Shown here: piece by piece, positions 27,091-36,959 of the stretch
Numbering within the stretch: the stretch's first letter is position 1
Layout of the letters: the number at the start of each line of letters is the position of its first letter
Assembly (NCBI RefSeq): GCF_003403315.2
Contig: NZ_CP048407.1
Coordinates: forward strand, 806,001 to 870,000
DNA from: Thermaerobacter sp. PB12/4term
GTDB lineage: Bacteria > Bacillota > Sulfobacillia > Thermaerobacterales > Thermaerobacteraceae
Direction of reading: 5' to 3'
Length of the DNA stretch: 64,000 nucleotides
Notes under the pieces: generated by a model
What the model saw: the letters and a program-made list of their open reading frames with translations, nothing else
Told to the model about the DNA's origin: nothing
Databases searched by the model: none
Translations under genes and position numbers: made by a program

Positions 27091-27897
27091 GTGGACGCAG
27101 GTTACGTGCAGCTGGGCTACGGCGAGGTGGCCCTGGCGGCGGGGCTGATCCTGATCAACGGCGCGCTGTCCCTCGCCCTGGGGCTCGGCCTGGAGCGACG
27201 GCTTATGGTGGCGTCGGTCCGGACCGTGGTGCAGCTGCTGCTCATCGGCTACCTGCTGAAGTTCATCTTCGGGCTGCGGCACCCGCTGTGGGTGCTCCTG
27301 CTGGGCCTGGTCATGGTCGCCTTGGCCGGGCACGCGGCGGTGGGGCGGGTGAGCGGCCGGTTCCGAGGGATCTATGCCGGGAGCACCGTGTCGGTGCTGG
27401 TGTCGTCCTTCCTGGTGACCGGTCTGGCGGTGGCCGCCATCGTACGGCCGCGGCCGTGGTATGAGCCCCAGTACGTGATTCCCCTGCTGGGCATGGTGCT
27501 GGGGAACGCCCTCAACGGCGTGTCCCTGGGCCTCGACCGGTTCCTGGAAGGGCTGGCCCGCCGCCGCGATCAGGTGGAAGGTCTGCTGGCCTTGGGTGCC
27601 ACGCGCTGGGAAGCCTGCCGGGACGTGATCCGGGATGCGGTGCGGACGGGCATGGTGCCTACCCTCAACAGCATGGCGGTGGTGGGGCTCGTCAGCCTGC
27701 CCGGCATGATGACGGGCCAGATCCTGGCCGGCGCCGACCCCGCCGACGCCGTCCGCTACCAGATCGTGATCATGTTCATGATCGCCGCCGCCACGGCCCT
27801 CGGCACCCTGGGGGCCGTAGCGTATGCCTACCGGTCGCTCCTGGACGGGTTTCACCGGCTGCGGCTCGACCGGCTGAGCAGAGCCCAGAGGGACTAG
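27091..27897 (+). CDS. fetB: FetB/YbbM-family (UPF0014) ABC permease
   Basis: 268-residue membrane protein with about seven hydrophobic helices and the family motifs SVRTVVQLLLIGYLLKFIF, PLLGMVLGNALNGVSLGLDR, ALGATRWEACRDVIRDAVRTGMVPTLNSM and GLVSLPGMMTGQILAGADP. GTG 27091 follows GGGAGGACC. Paired with the upstream ATPase, it forms a two-component exporter of the FetAB type. It ends 34 bases before the convergent PIN-like gene. Confidence 0.92.
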   Translation: MDAGYVQLGYGEVALAAGLILINGALSLALGLGLERRLMVASVRTVVQLLLIGYLLKFIFGLRHPLWVLLLGLVMVALAGHAAVGRVSGRFRGIYAGSTVSVLVSSFLVTGLAVAAIVRPRPWYEPQYVIPLLGMVLGNALNGVSLGLDRFLEGLARRRDQVEGLLALGATRWEACRDVIRDAVRTGMVPTLNSMAVVGLVSLPGMMTGQILAGADPADAVRYQIVIMFMIAAATALGTLGAVAYAYRSLLDGFHRLRLDRLSRAQRD

Positions 27898-27930
27898 CCT
27901 CAAGCGATCCGCATAATGCCCGCTGAAGAA

Positions 27931-28485
27931 CTAAGCAGTAGACTCTAAAGTTCCATGACGACTGAGGACTTGGTAAAAGGAAACACACTTTACTTCAAAT
28001 ACCCAAGCAATAAACGGAATGCGAACCTTGCCGTCGATTTTACCGAGACCTTGATGAAACTGAGGTAGAGAAAATCCTTCGAATGTAACAAGAGGGATGC
28101 CGTACGTCTTTGCAAGGGCAATGTACCATCCATCGTATCCGCGGCTAAATTCGTCCACCTGATGCTGACGGAAATGTGCCCTAACAAATTTCTCGATTTG
28201 CGCAAGATAATTAAATGTTTCCGGCAATGGATCAAGAAGGCGAATCAATTCATTGTCTGCTAATGTTCTTGCGAACTGACTGGCGATATCCTTCCGTTTT
28301 TGGACCTCACTAATGAGCTCGCGCGAACCCACCAGGTGCCCGTTTGTGAAGGCAGTCAAGAACCATTGCTTGAGCCAATCTGCAACGGCATCTGTCGACG
28401 AATGGCCCATCACCAATCGAAGCGTATGCAACGATGGCGTTGCGAACGGTGTAATCATCACATTGGCATCCACAAGGTATGCCAT
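27931..28485 (-). CDS. DUF4411-like PIN-fold protein
   Basis: 184 residues beginning YLVDANVMITPF, the PIN-type first Asp motif. A later acidic patch, EFSRGYDGWYIALAKTYGIPLVTFE, fits the D-x-W-x-IA-A segment of DUF4411 proteins, and the end (KVRIPFIAWVFEVKC) also matches their C-terminal pattern. PIN folds are usually Mg-dependent RNases. It starts directly at the stop of the upstream metallopeptidase gene (TAA then ATG), so the two are co-translated. DUF4411 genes are commonly paired with XRE-ImmA/IrrE genes, supporting the assignment. The region is AT-richer than its neighbours. Confidence 0.8.
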   Translation of the reverse strand: MAYLVDANVMITPFATPSLHTLRLVMGHSSTDAVADWLKQWFLTAFTNGHLVGSRELISEVQKRKDIASQFARTLADNELIRLLDPLPETFNYLAQIEKFVRAHFRQHQVDEFSRGYDGWYIALAKTYGIPLVTFEGFSLPQFHQGLGKIDGKVRIPFIAWVFEVKCVSFYQVLSRHGTLESTA

Positions 28486-29631
28486 TTATATCCGACGCTC
28501 CAAGTAAGCGACGAAGGTAGAGATCTTAAGTCCCAATAGGGACGCAGCCTCACCGTATCCCAGGTCACCCCGGAGGGTGGCATCAATGACTGCGCTCGTG
28601 AACGTGGGGCTATTATATACCTCGATGTTGCGATAGGGGTTGCCACCGCGGTGCTCATTTCTCCGCTGAAGGAGCGTGGTTTCGTAACGTTCCATTAAGT
28701 CCCGATATTCATCCCGAGCAATGAGGCCAAGGTCCAACGCCCGCCGCGACACGACCCAGAGACTGACCCAGAAGAACCGGCTGCAGTGTTGGGCAACGTC
28801 GTATGGATCCGCGGGCGTACTTGCCCAGACATGCCGGAAGGTCTCTTCCGGGACCAGCAGCTCTGCTGCAGCACGGTCGCAGAATGTCTCAAGGTCAATG
28901 GGCGTTTCCAGCTCCAAGTTGTCGTCCACGCCGCTCTGGCCGAGCCATATGTGTACCAATTCATGGGCAAAGGTGAAGTTGCGTCGCGCGACGTAATCCC
29001 GCGTGTTGATGAAGATCAGCGGTGCTTCCGGATCGGCCAAAGCGAATCCTGCGAACTCCTCCGGGTCGAGGGGGCGGTGGGTGTTGTAACCGAGGATGCC
29101 ACGGCGCAAGACCAGAATGCCGGCCTTTTCCGTAGCGGTCGCGAGCCGGCGCAAGAAGTCGCTCCAATCGCGAGCCTGGCGTTGCTCTTGCTGGACCGGA
29201 ATGACCTTGCGGATGGCCTCCGCCACGTCGATGGGTCGGGCCTGCCGCCAGTTGAAGCTACCGACGAACCCCAAGCGCCTTCCCCGGTGTACCTCACGCC
29301 ACCAGTCCTGCTTCCGCAGGGCGTCATAGAGGACGTTCAGCAACGCGGGGCTTGGCTCGTCCATGGGCAGCCGCCCGCGGCGCAGATCGGCCACGGGCAA
29401 GGTGACACGCTCGGGCGGTGGCAGGAGCAACTGCCCAAGGGAGACGTCAAGCCGCTGGGCAATCTGCCGCGCCTGCCTGTACGTAGGGCGGGCCCGGCCC
29501 TCCAGCCACGCCAAGGCCCGGGCCGGCGCCACACCGGCCGCCCGCGCCAAACCCTCCGGTCCAACCTGGGCCCGCTGTACGGCCCAGCGCAAAGTCGCTG
29601 GGTGAACCGGAACCTCAATCCTCTGGGGCAT
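28486..29631 (-). CDS. XRE-family HTH and ImmA/IrrE metallopeptidase fusion
   Basis: The N-terminal helix-turn-helix (RWAVQRAQVGPEGLARAAGVAPARALAWLEGRARPTYRQARQIAQRL) is followed by a linker and the ImmA/IrrE domain, with zinc motif HELVH (H223 and H227 from ATG 29631) and a downstream Glu/Asp-rich helix FCDRAAAELLVPEETF. The C-terminus (GEAASLLGLKISTFVAYLERR) looks like a second small DNA-binding or docking helix. ATG 29631 has GGGAAAGGGG upstream; TTG 29655 is an alternative. It is expected to bind DNA and cleave a repressor or partner. It is paired with the PIN-like gene. Confidence 0.88.
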   Translation of the reverse strand: MPQRIEVPVHPATLRWAVQRAQVGPEGLARAAGVAPARALAWLEGRARPTYRQARQIAQRLDVSLGQLLLPPPERVTLPVADLRRGRLPMDEPSPALLNVLYDALRKQDWWREVHRGRRLGFVGSFNWRQARPIDVAEAIRKVIPVQQEQRQARDWSDFLRRLATATEKAGILVLRRGILGYNTHRPLDPEEFAGFALADPEAPLIFINTRDYVARRNFTFAHELVHIWLGQSGVDDNLELETPIDLETFCDRAAAELLVPEETFRHVWASTPADPYDVAQHCSRFFWVSLWVVSRRALDLGLIARDEYRDLMERYETTLLQRRNEHRGGNPYRNIEVYNSPTFTSAVIDATLRGDLGYGEAASLLGLKISTFVAYLERRI

Positions 29632-29691
29632 GGCCTGGCCCCTTTCCCTTGCCAAACCGCCCCCGCATCGAACGGGTTAGCGTCACACCGC

Positions 29692-29721
29692 AGCATACAC
29701 CAAGATTTGCCTGGGCGTAAA
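29692..29721 (-). promoter_or_regulatory. Candidate promoter for the metallopeptidase-PIN pair
   Basis: Read on the minus strand: TTTACG, 18-base spacer, TATGCT, about 60 bases before the metallopeptidase start. The match to sigma-A is moderate. Confidence 0.3.
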
Positions 29722-30102
29722 GATGCGCGATGAAGGCTCTCATCCGGCCGGGACCTTCAGCGCAGGTTCCCTGGTGCAGGTTTCCCGGTGCCGGCCGCCC
29801 CGTCCCACACCCCAGTGCCGAGCCCCGCGTGCGGCTTCCGGAGCCGGCTCCCCAATATGGGCGCCCCCACGGCCGGTTTCCCGAGGACCAACCCGAAAGC
29901 CCGCCCACGTGACCGGCAAAACTTGGCACAAGTATCCACCTGTATGCCACCCCGACAATTCCCGATCTCCAGAATATCCCGGTAAGCGGGACATCCTGGG
30001 ACCCGTCCCAGCCAAGTCCGGCCTTTCCCGCACGGCTCATCCGGGGGACGGATTCCACGGCCGCCACCGGCCGCCCAGAGGTCAACGGAAGGAGGACGCG
30101 GG
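29722..30102 (+). other. Intergenic region before the polysaccharide locus
   Basis: About 380 bases between divergent genes, with no convincing ORF. The only clear element is the ribosome site AAGGAGG at 30088-30094 for the next gene. A promoter for the polysaccharide locus must lie here or overlap the minus-strand promoter, but none is obvious. Confidence 0.4.
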
Positions 30103-33100
30103 GTGGACGGTTACCTCACGAGACCCGGCGCCACGGCTGTCCTGGCCCTGGCGCACCTCGCCCTAGTTGCCTTCGCCTTCTGGCGCACCCGCCGCCCGCT
30201 GTTCACCGGCTTTCACGTGTTCTTAGGACTTGAGGCGGTGGCCTACGGCGTCCGCCCGCTGCTCAACCTGCTGACCGGCCGCTACCTGCTCTACGGCACC
30301 CCCGCCGTGCTCATCCCCGGCGGCGCCCCGGTGTCCTTCCTGCCCCCAACGCCGGTCGAACCGGCCGCCTGGGCGGCCTACAACCGCGGCCTGGCCATGC
30401 AACTGGCCTTTGCCGCCGCCCTGGTGGCCGCTTATGGGCCGGCCGCCAGGGTGCTGGCGCAACGCGGGACGGACCAGACACCGCGACGTCGGGAAGGCCG
30501 GGGGAGTGTAACCCAGGATACACGGCCGGCCGCCCCAGTGGCTCCCGCCTCACGGTCGCTGGCAATCGCTTGGCTTGTGTCCCTGTTGCTCGGTACGGCG
30601 GCCGTCGTCGCCATGCACGTCCTCTCCGGTGGCGCCTGGCTCCCTGGTCACCGGGCCGGGACCACCCTGACCGCCGCCGTCCCCTATGGGAAGATCCTAT
30701 TCCCCCTGGCCGTGATCCCGCTGGCCGCCAGCTTGCCCCTGGCGCGGGCGGGCGCTGCTCGAGGTACCGGAGGCTGGATCGGCCGGTCCGGTCGGGGTGG
30801 CCAACGGGACCGGGGCTGGCAGCTCTCCCGGGCCCGTCGATCCGCCCCGGGAGAGGGGAGGAGGCGAGCAAAGACGAGGAACCGGGAAGGGGGAGGCGGG
30901 GGAAGGCCTCATGGGGCGGTATGCTCGGTCGACCCTTGCCTCGGCCCTGCCCCGGGAGGTGAGTCAGACCTTAACCGCTGTGACGGCGACGCGAACCTGG
31001 AAGCTCACGGGCATCGTGGCGGTGACGGTGACGGTGGGGGTGATGGTAGCGGTGACGGTGGCGGTGACGGTCACGGGAACGGTTTCCCCTGGGGGACGGC
31101 GGCCGCGGCGGCCCTGGTGGGAGGGAGCCTATGGGCGGTGACCCTGCTTCTGCTCCTGTACCAGCGCGGCTACCTCTTGACCGCCCTGCTGACCACGGCC
31201 TTCGTGGACGAGCGCCTCCGCCCCTGGACCTTCCGCCACCTGGCCGTCCTGGTCGCCGGGCTGCTAGTCGTCCTCGCCGGCGCCCGGCCCCTGGCGACGA
31301 CGGCGGCGGGGATGGTGGCGGGGGTGGTGGTGGACGTGGTGGAAGGGGGGCGTCCGGCAGCGGCCGCCCCAGCCCGCCCCGACGGATCCCCGAGCCGAAC
31401 CCAGTCCGGCCGGGCGCCCGGTGGGGTTCCCGGCCCGGCCCCAGCCGCAGGTGACGCTGCAGTCCCTAGGACGACAGTGCCCGCTTGTGCCCAGCCCTGG
31501 ATGGCGCCCCCAGCCTCCGCCCTATCCCAGTGGGGGCGTGCCCCGGCCGCTGCTTCGCAATCCCCGTCGTACCCCAACCCGCATCCCGCTCTCGAACTCG
31601 CCCGCCCGTCCCTTCACTTCTTCGCCCGCAGCCCCAACTTCGATGGGCCCGACGTCTGGGTGCTGGCCCAGGGCTTCACCGCCCAGCACGGCTACCTGGG
31701 CGGTTGGACGCTGGCCGCCATCCCGGCCCGCATCCTCACCCCTGCCGCCCGCGGCGAGCGCTGCCTGCTGACGGCGGCCGACCTGCTCAACACCTACCGC
31801 TGGCGCCAGTTCTACTGGCAGACCCGCTTCGGCTTCAACGTCTCCCTGGCCCAGGAGGTCTATCTGAACTTCGGGCAAGCGGCGCTGCCCGCGGCGGGCG
31901 CCCTGGCCGGACTGCTGGCCGCCGCGGGGGACCGGCTCATCACCCTGTGGCAGCGGCGTCCGTTCCCGCAGCCGGTGACGCCTCCCCCGGTGACGTTCAA
32001 GCCTCCAGAACCCCATTCCGCCACGGGCCCGCGCTCCGCCTCGGGCCGAAACGGCCCTCCCGCCGGTACCCCAGCGAGCCAGCCTGCCCCGTCCGGGCGG
32101 AAGGACGGCCAAGCGGCCCGGCGGGGCGAATCGCTGCCCTCGCCCTTCCAGATCTACGGCGCCTGCGCGGTGCTGGCCGCCGCGGCCTTCACCAAGGAAC
32201 CCGCCGCCACCCTGCAGTGGATCGCGGCCTACCTACTGGTGGGGGCCGCCGTCGAGGCCGGTTCCCGGCTTGTTGCCCGTCTTGTCGCCCGGCTCGTCGA
32301 AGGAGTCTTCGATCGGGATCCTGGCCGGGATCCTGGCGGTGGGGGGCCCGGCGATGGGGCGGGTGCCGGCGACCGGATCGCTGATGCCGGCCGCCGTATC
32401 GCCGGTCCCGGCCGCCGGACTGCCGCTTCCGGGCCCCGCCTCGTGGTCCGCTCCGTGACGGTCGATCCGGCCGGTGCCACGGCCCCCATCGGGACGGGGG
32501 CTCCACCGACGCCCCTCCGGCCCGCCGCGACCCGGATGCCAGTTGCGCTGTCCGCCCACCCGCCGGTGACCCCAGCCCGGATGGGGGCTCCGGAGCAGGC
32601 CCGCCAGCCGGCCCCCCCTGCGGCGAGCCGTCGCCTGCACCTGCCCGTGGGGGTGGTGATCTGCCGTTCCAATCCCGTGGCCCCCGACCCCCGGGTGGAG
32701 CGGGTAGCCCGCACTCTGGCCCGGGCGGGCTATCAGGTCCAGGTGGTGGGGTGGAACCGGTCCGTCTACGGCCGCGGCCTGCGCCACCTTCCCGCCTGGC
32801 TGGGCTGGCAGGTCCGCCTCCTGGGCTGGCTCTTCCGCCACCGCCGCGCCATCGACGTGATCCACGCCTGCGACTTCGACACCCTGATCCCGGCCCTGTT
32901 GGTCAAGGCCGTCTCGTCTCGGCGGCGGTGGCCGCTGCGGATGCCCCTGCCCCGAGACCGGTGCCGACCCTCCGGCGGGCCTGGCGGTGTGCCCCTGGTC
33001 CGGGGCCAGCGCCGGTTTTCCGACGGGCCTGGTGATGTGCCCCTGCCGCGAAACCGGCGCCGGCCCTCCCGGGAACCTGGGGGTGTGCCCGACGCCCACG

Positions 33101-34940
33101 GTTCGCCCGGCCGCCCCGCCGGCCCCCAGGCCGTGATCTACGACATCTTCGACTGGTATGCCGACACCGTGGCCGGCCTGCCCGGCCCCGCCCGCCGCCT
33201 CCTGGCCGCCCTGGACCGGCTCCTGCTCACCCGGGCCGACGCCGTGATCCTTGCGGACGAACGCCGCCTGCCCCAGCTGGGCGCCGCCCGCCCCCGCCGC
33301 CTGGCGGTGATCTACAACAGCCCGGACTGGGAGGGGGAGCACCAGGCGAAGCGGGAGCGCGATGGGCAGCCGGAGCGCCAGGAGCAGCCGGAGGGGAAGA
33401 GGCAGGGGACCACGCCATCCACGGCCAGGGCACCGTCCCACGGAGCCCACCAGGGGAAGAAGCCGGAGGGGGAGCGGCCGGGGGAGAGCGAGCGCGAAAG
33501 GGCCGGACGGGCCCCGCGGCAGGGCGAGGGCGAAGCGCCAGGGCCACGGGCCAGGCAGGGACGGGGTGCCGGGATTGGACCGAGGGTCGGGAACCGAGGA
33601 CAAGGCCCATTCCGCACCTGGCTGCCGCGGGAAGGCCCGCCCTGCGCCTTGCCTACGTGGGCACCCTCCAGCCCGGCCGGGGCCTGCAGGAACTGCTGGC
33701 CGTCATGGCCCGCCACCCCGAATGGCACCTCGACCTGGCCGGCTTCGGTCCGGAAGAACCGGCCCTCCGCCGGGCGGCGGAGGGCCTACCCAACGTGCGG
33801 TTTCACGGGCGGGTCTCCCATGCCGCCTGCCGGGAGCTTTACGCCCGGGCCGACGTGATCCCCGCCCTCTACGATCCCGCCATCCCCAACCACCGCTACG
33901 CCAGCCCCAGCAAGGTCTTCGAGGCCATGGCCCTGGGGAAGCCGGTGATCGTGGCCCGGGGGACGGGCATCGACCGCCGCGTCCGGCGCCACCGGCTGGG
34001 GTGGGTGGTGCCCTACGGGAACGTCGAGGCGCTGGAGGCCGCCCTGACCGAGGTGGCGGGGTGGACCCCGGCGCGGCGCCGGGCCTTCACGCGCCGCGCC
34101 CCGCGGCTGTACCGCCGTCGCTGGGGCTGGCCACGGATGGAGCGGCGCCTTCTTCGGCTGTATCGGGACGTCGTGACGGCCCACGAGGAAGAGGTGCATC
34201 GGCAGCCCGAACCCTTCAACCCAAATGGATCGGGTCGCACCGATGGTCTGGGTTGCACCGAACCCGGGGGCTGCGAACCCGCGAACCCTTGGGCCTACAA
34301 ACCCGCGGAACCCGGCGGCCATGAACCCCTGGGCTCCGTGTCCAGGCTCAACCCCGGCCGAGGCCAGCCCTCCGTCGACGGGGCCCACACACAAAGCGTG
34401 CAACCCCAGGGGGGCCGACCCAAGGGGCCCGGCAACCCTCTGCTAAGCTCCCCGCCACCCGACTCCCCGCCACCGGACCCCCCGCCAGCCATCTCCCGAT
34501 CGCCTGATCACCGCCTGCCGGCTCCCCGGACCTCCACCCGCGTTCCCCGGGTCCTCATCGGCCGCCACGTCTCTCCGGCCGTCCGCCGCCACGTCCTGCT
34601 TTGGGCGATGGGCAACGGCATGGCCGTGGACCTGATCCCCGACCCCTACGAGGTGCTCCTGGCCGGCGCCCGCTGGGGCCAGCTGGACGACATGCCCCTG
34701 CTCCGGGTGGGCCCCCTGGCGCCGCCTCCCGCCGCGCGCCTCGTGAAACGCATCCTGGATGTGGTGGGGAGCCTGGCGCTGCTGGTCCTCTTCGCCTGGG
34801 CCTTCGCCCTGATCCCCCTGCTGATCTGGCTGGACGACCGAGGCCCCGTCCTCTACCGCCAGACGCGCCTGGGCCTCCACGGCCGTCCCTTCACCATCCT
34901 GAAGTTCCGGACCATGGTGAGGATCCTATTTCGGGTATAG
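30103..34940 (+). pseudogene. Polymerase-glycosyltransferase-phosphoglycosyltransferase composite, copy A (one-base frame break, truncated end)
   Basis: GTG 30103 with AAGGAGG eight bases before it opens a ~1,200-codon frame. It runs through a polytopic membrane part resembling a repeat-unit polymerase (segment PDVWVLAQGF...YWQTRFGFN, EVYLNFG), then the N-half of a GT-B glycosyltransferase (VVICRSNPVAPDPRVERVARTL, YDIFDWYADTV, YNSPDW). Homology then jumps to another frame at LRLAYVGTLQPGRG. Adding one G to the GGG at 33628-33630 restores the frame (LPRGRPALRLAYVG). The rest of the glycosyltransferase follows, then a linker, then the 5' part of a polyprenyl glycosylphosphotransferase that stops abruptly after ILKFRTMV at ~34918. 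Large low-complexity insertions interrupt all three parts. It may be three fused genes or still partly functional. Confidence 0.7.
32941..33084 (+). repeat. Three 48-bp tandem repeats inside the copy-A glycosyltransferase
   Basis: Units are 32941-32988, 32989-33036 and 33037-33084, each starting RTGCCCCTG and encoding a 16-residue repeat of the type VPLxRxxRRxSxGPGG. They are inserted between LVKAV and AVIYDIFDWYA, segments only a few residues apart in the intact homologue at 35.6-36.9 kb, so this is a recent in-frame expansion in a loop. Confidence 0.85.
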
Positions 34941-34942
34941 GT

Positions 34943-35560
34943 CCCCTCCTCAGGGGCGCCACCTTCGACCACGCCGACGTCTGGGGCCTGGCCCAGGGCT
35001 ACGCGGAAGAACACGAGTTCCGTCACGGGTCGACCCTGGCCGCCATCCCGGCCCGGTTCCTGACTCCTCCCGCCCGGCAGGCTACCCGCTGGCGGACGGC
35101 CGCCGACCTCCTCAACGAGTACCGGTGGAAGCACTTCTACTGGGAGACCCGCTTCGGTTTCAACGTGACCCTGCCCCAGGAGGTCTATCTGAACTTCGGG
35201 CCCTGGCCGTTGCCCGCGGCGGGGGTCTTGGCGGGGCTTCTGGCGGCCGGTGGCGACCGGTGGCTCTGGCGGCGCGGGGCCAGGAGAGGTGGTCTCCCCG
35301 ACGAGCCACCGCGGCAGCACCGGGACGGGCGCCGGGCTTGCGGCATGCCCGACGTAGTTCGGCCCTCTGAGAGCGACCGGAACGAAGGAAGGGCTTCCCC
35401 AGGCTTCAGACCCGGCGCCCGCCTGACGGTGGCCGCTGCGAGGCGCCTGCACCCCGGCATCCAGCCTGTGTTGCCTGATGGACCCGGCTGGGTCTACGGG
35501 GCCTGTGCCCTCTTCGCCGCGGGCGGTTTCGTCAAGGAGCCCGGGGCGACGCTGCAGTGT
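34943..35560 (+). pseudogene. 5'-truncated remnant of the membrane polymerase, copy B
   Basis: Residues such as HADVWGLAQGYAEEH, TLAAIPARFLTPPAR, NEYRWKHFYWETRFGFNVTLPQEVYLNFG and YGACALFAAGGFVKEPGATLQ are clear homologues of the C-terminal polymerase part of copy A (31.6-32.2 kb). There is no start codon or N-terminus; the sequence begins immediately after the truncated phosphotransferase. The frame changes by one base at about 35558-35561: one extra G gives TLQWCLAYHLLGG, continuing into the next gene. So it was once the front of a polymerase-glycosyltransferase fusion like copy A. Confidence 0.75.
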
Positions 35561-36951
35561 GCCTGGCGTACCACTTGCTGGGCGGGGTGGTGGGCCTTGC
35601 TGCCCGGGCCGTGATCCGTACGCCGGCTCCCCGCCCGAATGGATTGGTGATCCTAAGGTCCAATCCAGTGGCCCCGGACCCCCGGGTGGCGCGGGTAGCC
35701 CGCACCCTGGCCCGGGCGGGGTTCCGGGTGACGGTGGTGGCGTGGGACAGGGAGGGCGCCTTTGACGAGTGGGAGGGGGCAACCTTCGGCCGGATCATCC
35801 GGCTGCGGGCGGGGATAGGTGCCCGTAGGGCCGGGAACGAGTACGGGCCAAGACGGCGAACCGGCCACGGCCCGGGGCAGAGCCGAGGACGGAAGCGACC
35901 CCGCCTCCGCCGGAGCCCCTACGGGACCGGGCTGCGCAAACTGCCCGCCTTCCTTCACTGGCAGTGGCAGCTACTGGGGTGGCTGCTGCGCCACCGGAAC
36001 CGGTACGCCATTATCCACGCCTGCGATTTCGATACGTTGACACCCTCTGTCATTCTGAAGTTTGTATACGGTAAGAGGGTAGTCTACGACATCTTCGACT
36101 GGTATGCGGAAACGGTCCGCGGGTTACCCGCGATCCTGCGCCGCGGGGTGGCCCGCCTGGACCGCTGGCTCCTTGAAAAGGTAGACGCGGTCATCCTGGC
36201 GGATGAGAGCCGCCTGCCCCAGCTCGGGAAGGCCCGCCCGCGGCGGCTGGAGATCGTCTACAACACCCCGGACTGGGACCCGGACGACGTCATCCGCGGG
36301 CTGCCGTCCCGGCGGGGGCTGCGGGTGGCCTACATTGGCTTGCTACAGGCCGACCGGGGCTTGCTGGAACTCCTAGAGGTCATCGGTCGGCACCCAGAGT
36401 GGGTGCTGGACCTGGGCGGGTTTGGCGCGGAGGAAGAGCTGATCCGGGATGCGGCGGCGACTCTGCCCAACGTCCGGATTCAGGGGCGCGTGCCGCACAT
36501 CCGCTACATGGAGATCTACGCCCGTGCCGACGTGGTGGTCGTGACCTACGACCCGTCGCTTCTGAACCACCGTTACTCCAGCCCCAACAAGCTGTTCGAG
36601 GCGATGCGGCTGGGCAAGCCGGTCGTGGTGGCGGAGGGCACCGGAGTCGACCGGCTGGTCAAAGCATGGCGCCTAGGGTATGTGGTGCCCTACGGGGACA
36701 CGATCCGCCTGGAGGCCGCATTGGAGGACGCCGCAGGGTGGACGCGGGAAGAGGGACGTGCTTTCGCCGAGCGGGTGAGCCGTGTCTACGACCAGTATTT
36801 CTCATGGCGAATGATGGAACAGCGGTTGCTGCGCGTGTATAAAGAGATGCTCAAGCCGATCGTGGCTGCCGGAAGTTCCCGAGAATCCGGATCGTTACCG
36901 AATGTCCCGGACGGCGGCGGGGAGCCACAAGCGGGGGGACCGCCGGAATGA
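35557..36951 (+). CDS. Family-4 (GT-B) glycosyltransferase, copy B, intact
   Basis: Complete GT-B enzyme homologous to the copy-A glycosyltransferase. It has LVILRSNPVAPDPRVARVARTLARAGF, LLRHRNRYAIIHACDFDTL, VVYDIFDWYAETVRGLP and YNTPDWDPDD. The donor half has VAYIGLLQADRGLLELLEVIGRHPEWVLDLGGFG, YARADVVVVTYDPSLLNHRYSSPNKLFEAMRLGKPVVVAEGTGVD. A ~35-residue basic insertion follows IIRLRAG. The annotated GTG lies in polymerase-derived sequence, so the real start may be GTG 35610 or nearby. It probably adds a sugar during repeat-unit assembly. Confidence 0.85.
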   Translation: MCLAYHLLGGVVGLAARAVIRTPAPRPNGLVILRSNPVAPDPRVARVARTLARAGFRVTVVAWDREGAFDEWEGATFGRIIRLRAGIGARRAGNEYGPRRRTGHGPGQSRGRKRPRLRRSPYGTGLRKLPAFLHWQWQLLGWLLRHRNRYAIIHACDFDTLTPSVILKFVYGKRVVYDIFDWYAETVRGLPAILRRGVARLDRWLLEKVDAVILADESRLPQLGKARPRRLEIVYNTPDWDPDDVIRGLPSRRGLRVAYIGLLQADRGLLELLEVIGRHPEWVLDLGGFGAEEELIRDAAATLPNVRIQGRVPHIRYMEIYARADVVVVTYDPSLLNHRYSSPNKLFEAMRLGKPVVVAEGTGVDRLVKAWRLGYVVPYGDTIRLEAALEDAAGWTREEGRAFAERVSRVYDQYFSWRMMEQRLLRVYKEMLKPIVAAGSSRESGSLPNVPDGGGEPQAGGPPE

Positions 36952-36959
36952 GAGACATG

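Noticed and set aside
31010-31090. Regular GGTGAC/GGTGGC pattern suggesting a CRISPR or VNTR array
   Set aside because: The units are 6-12 bases without unique spacers and translate to a Gly/Asp run inside the copy-A frame; this is coding low complexity.
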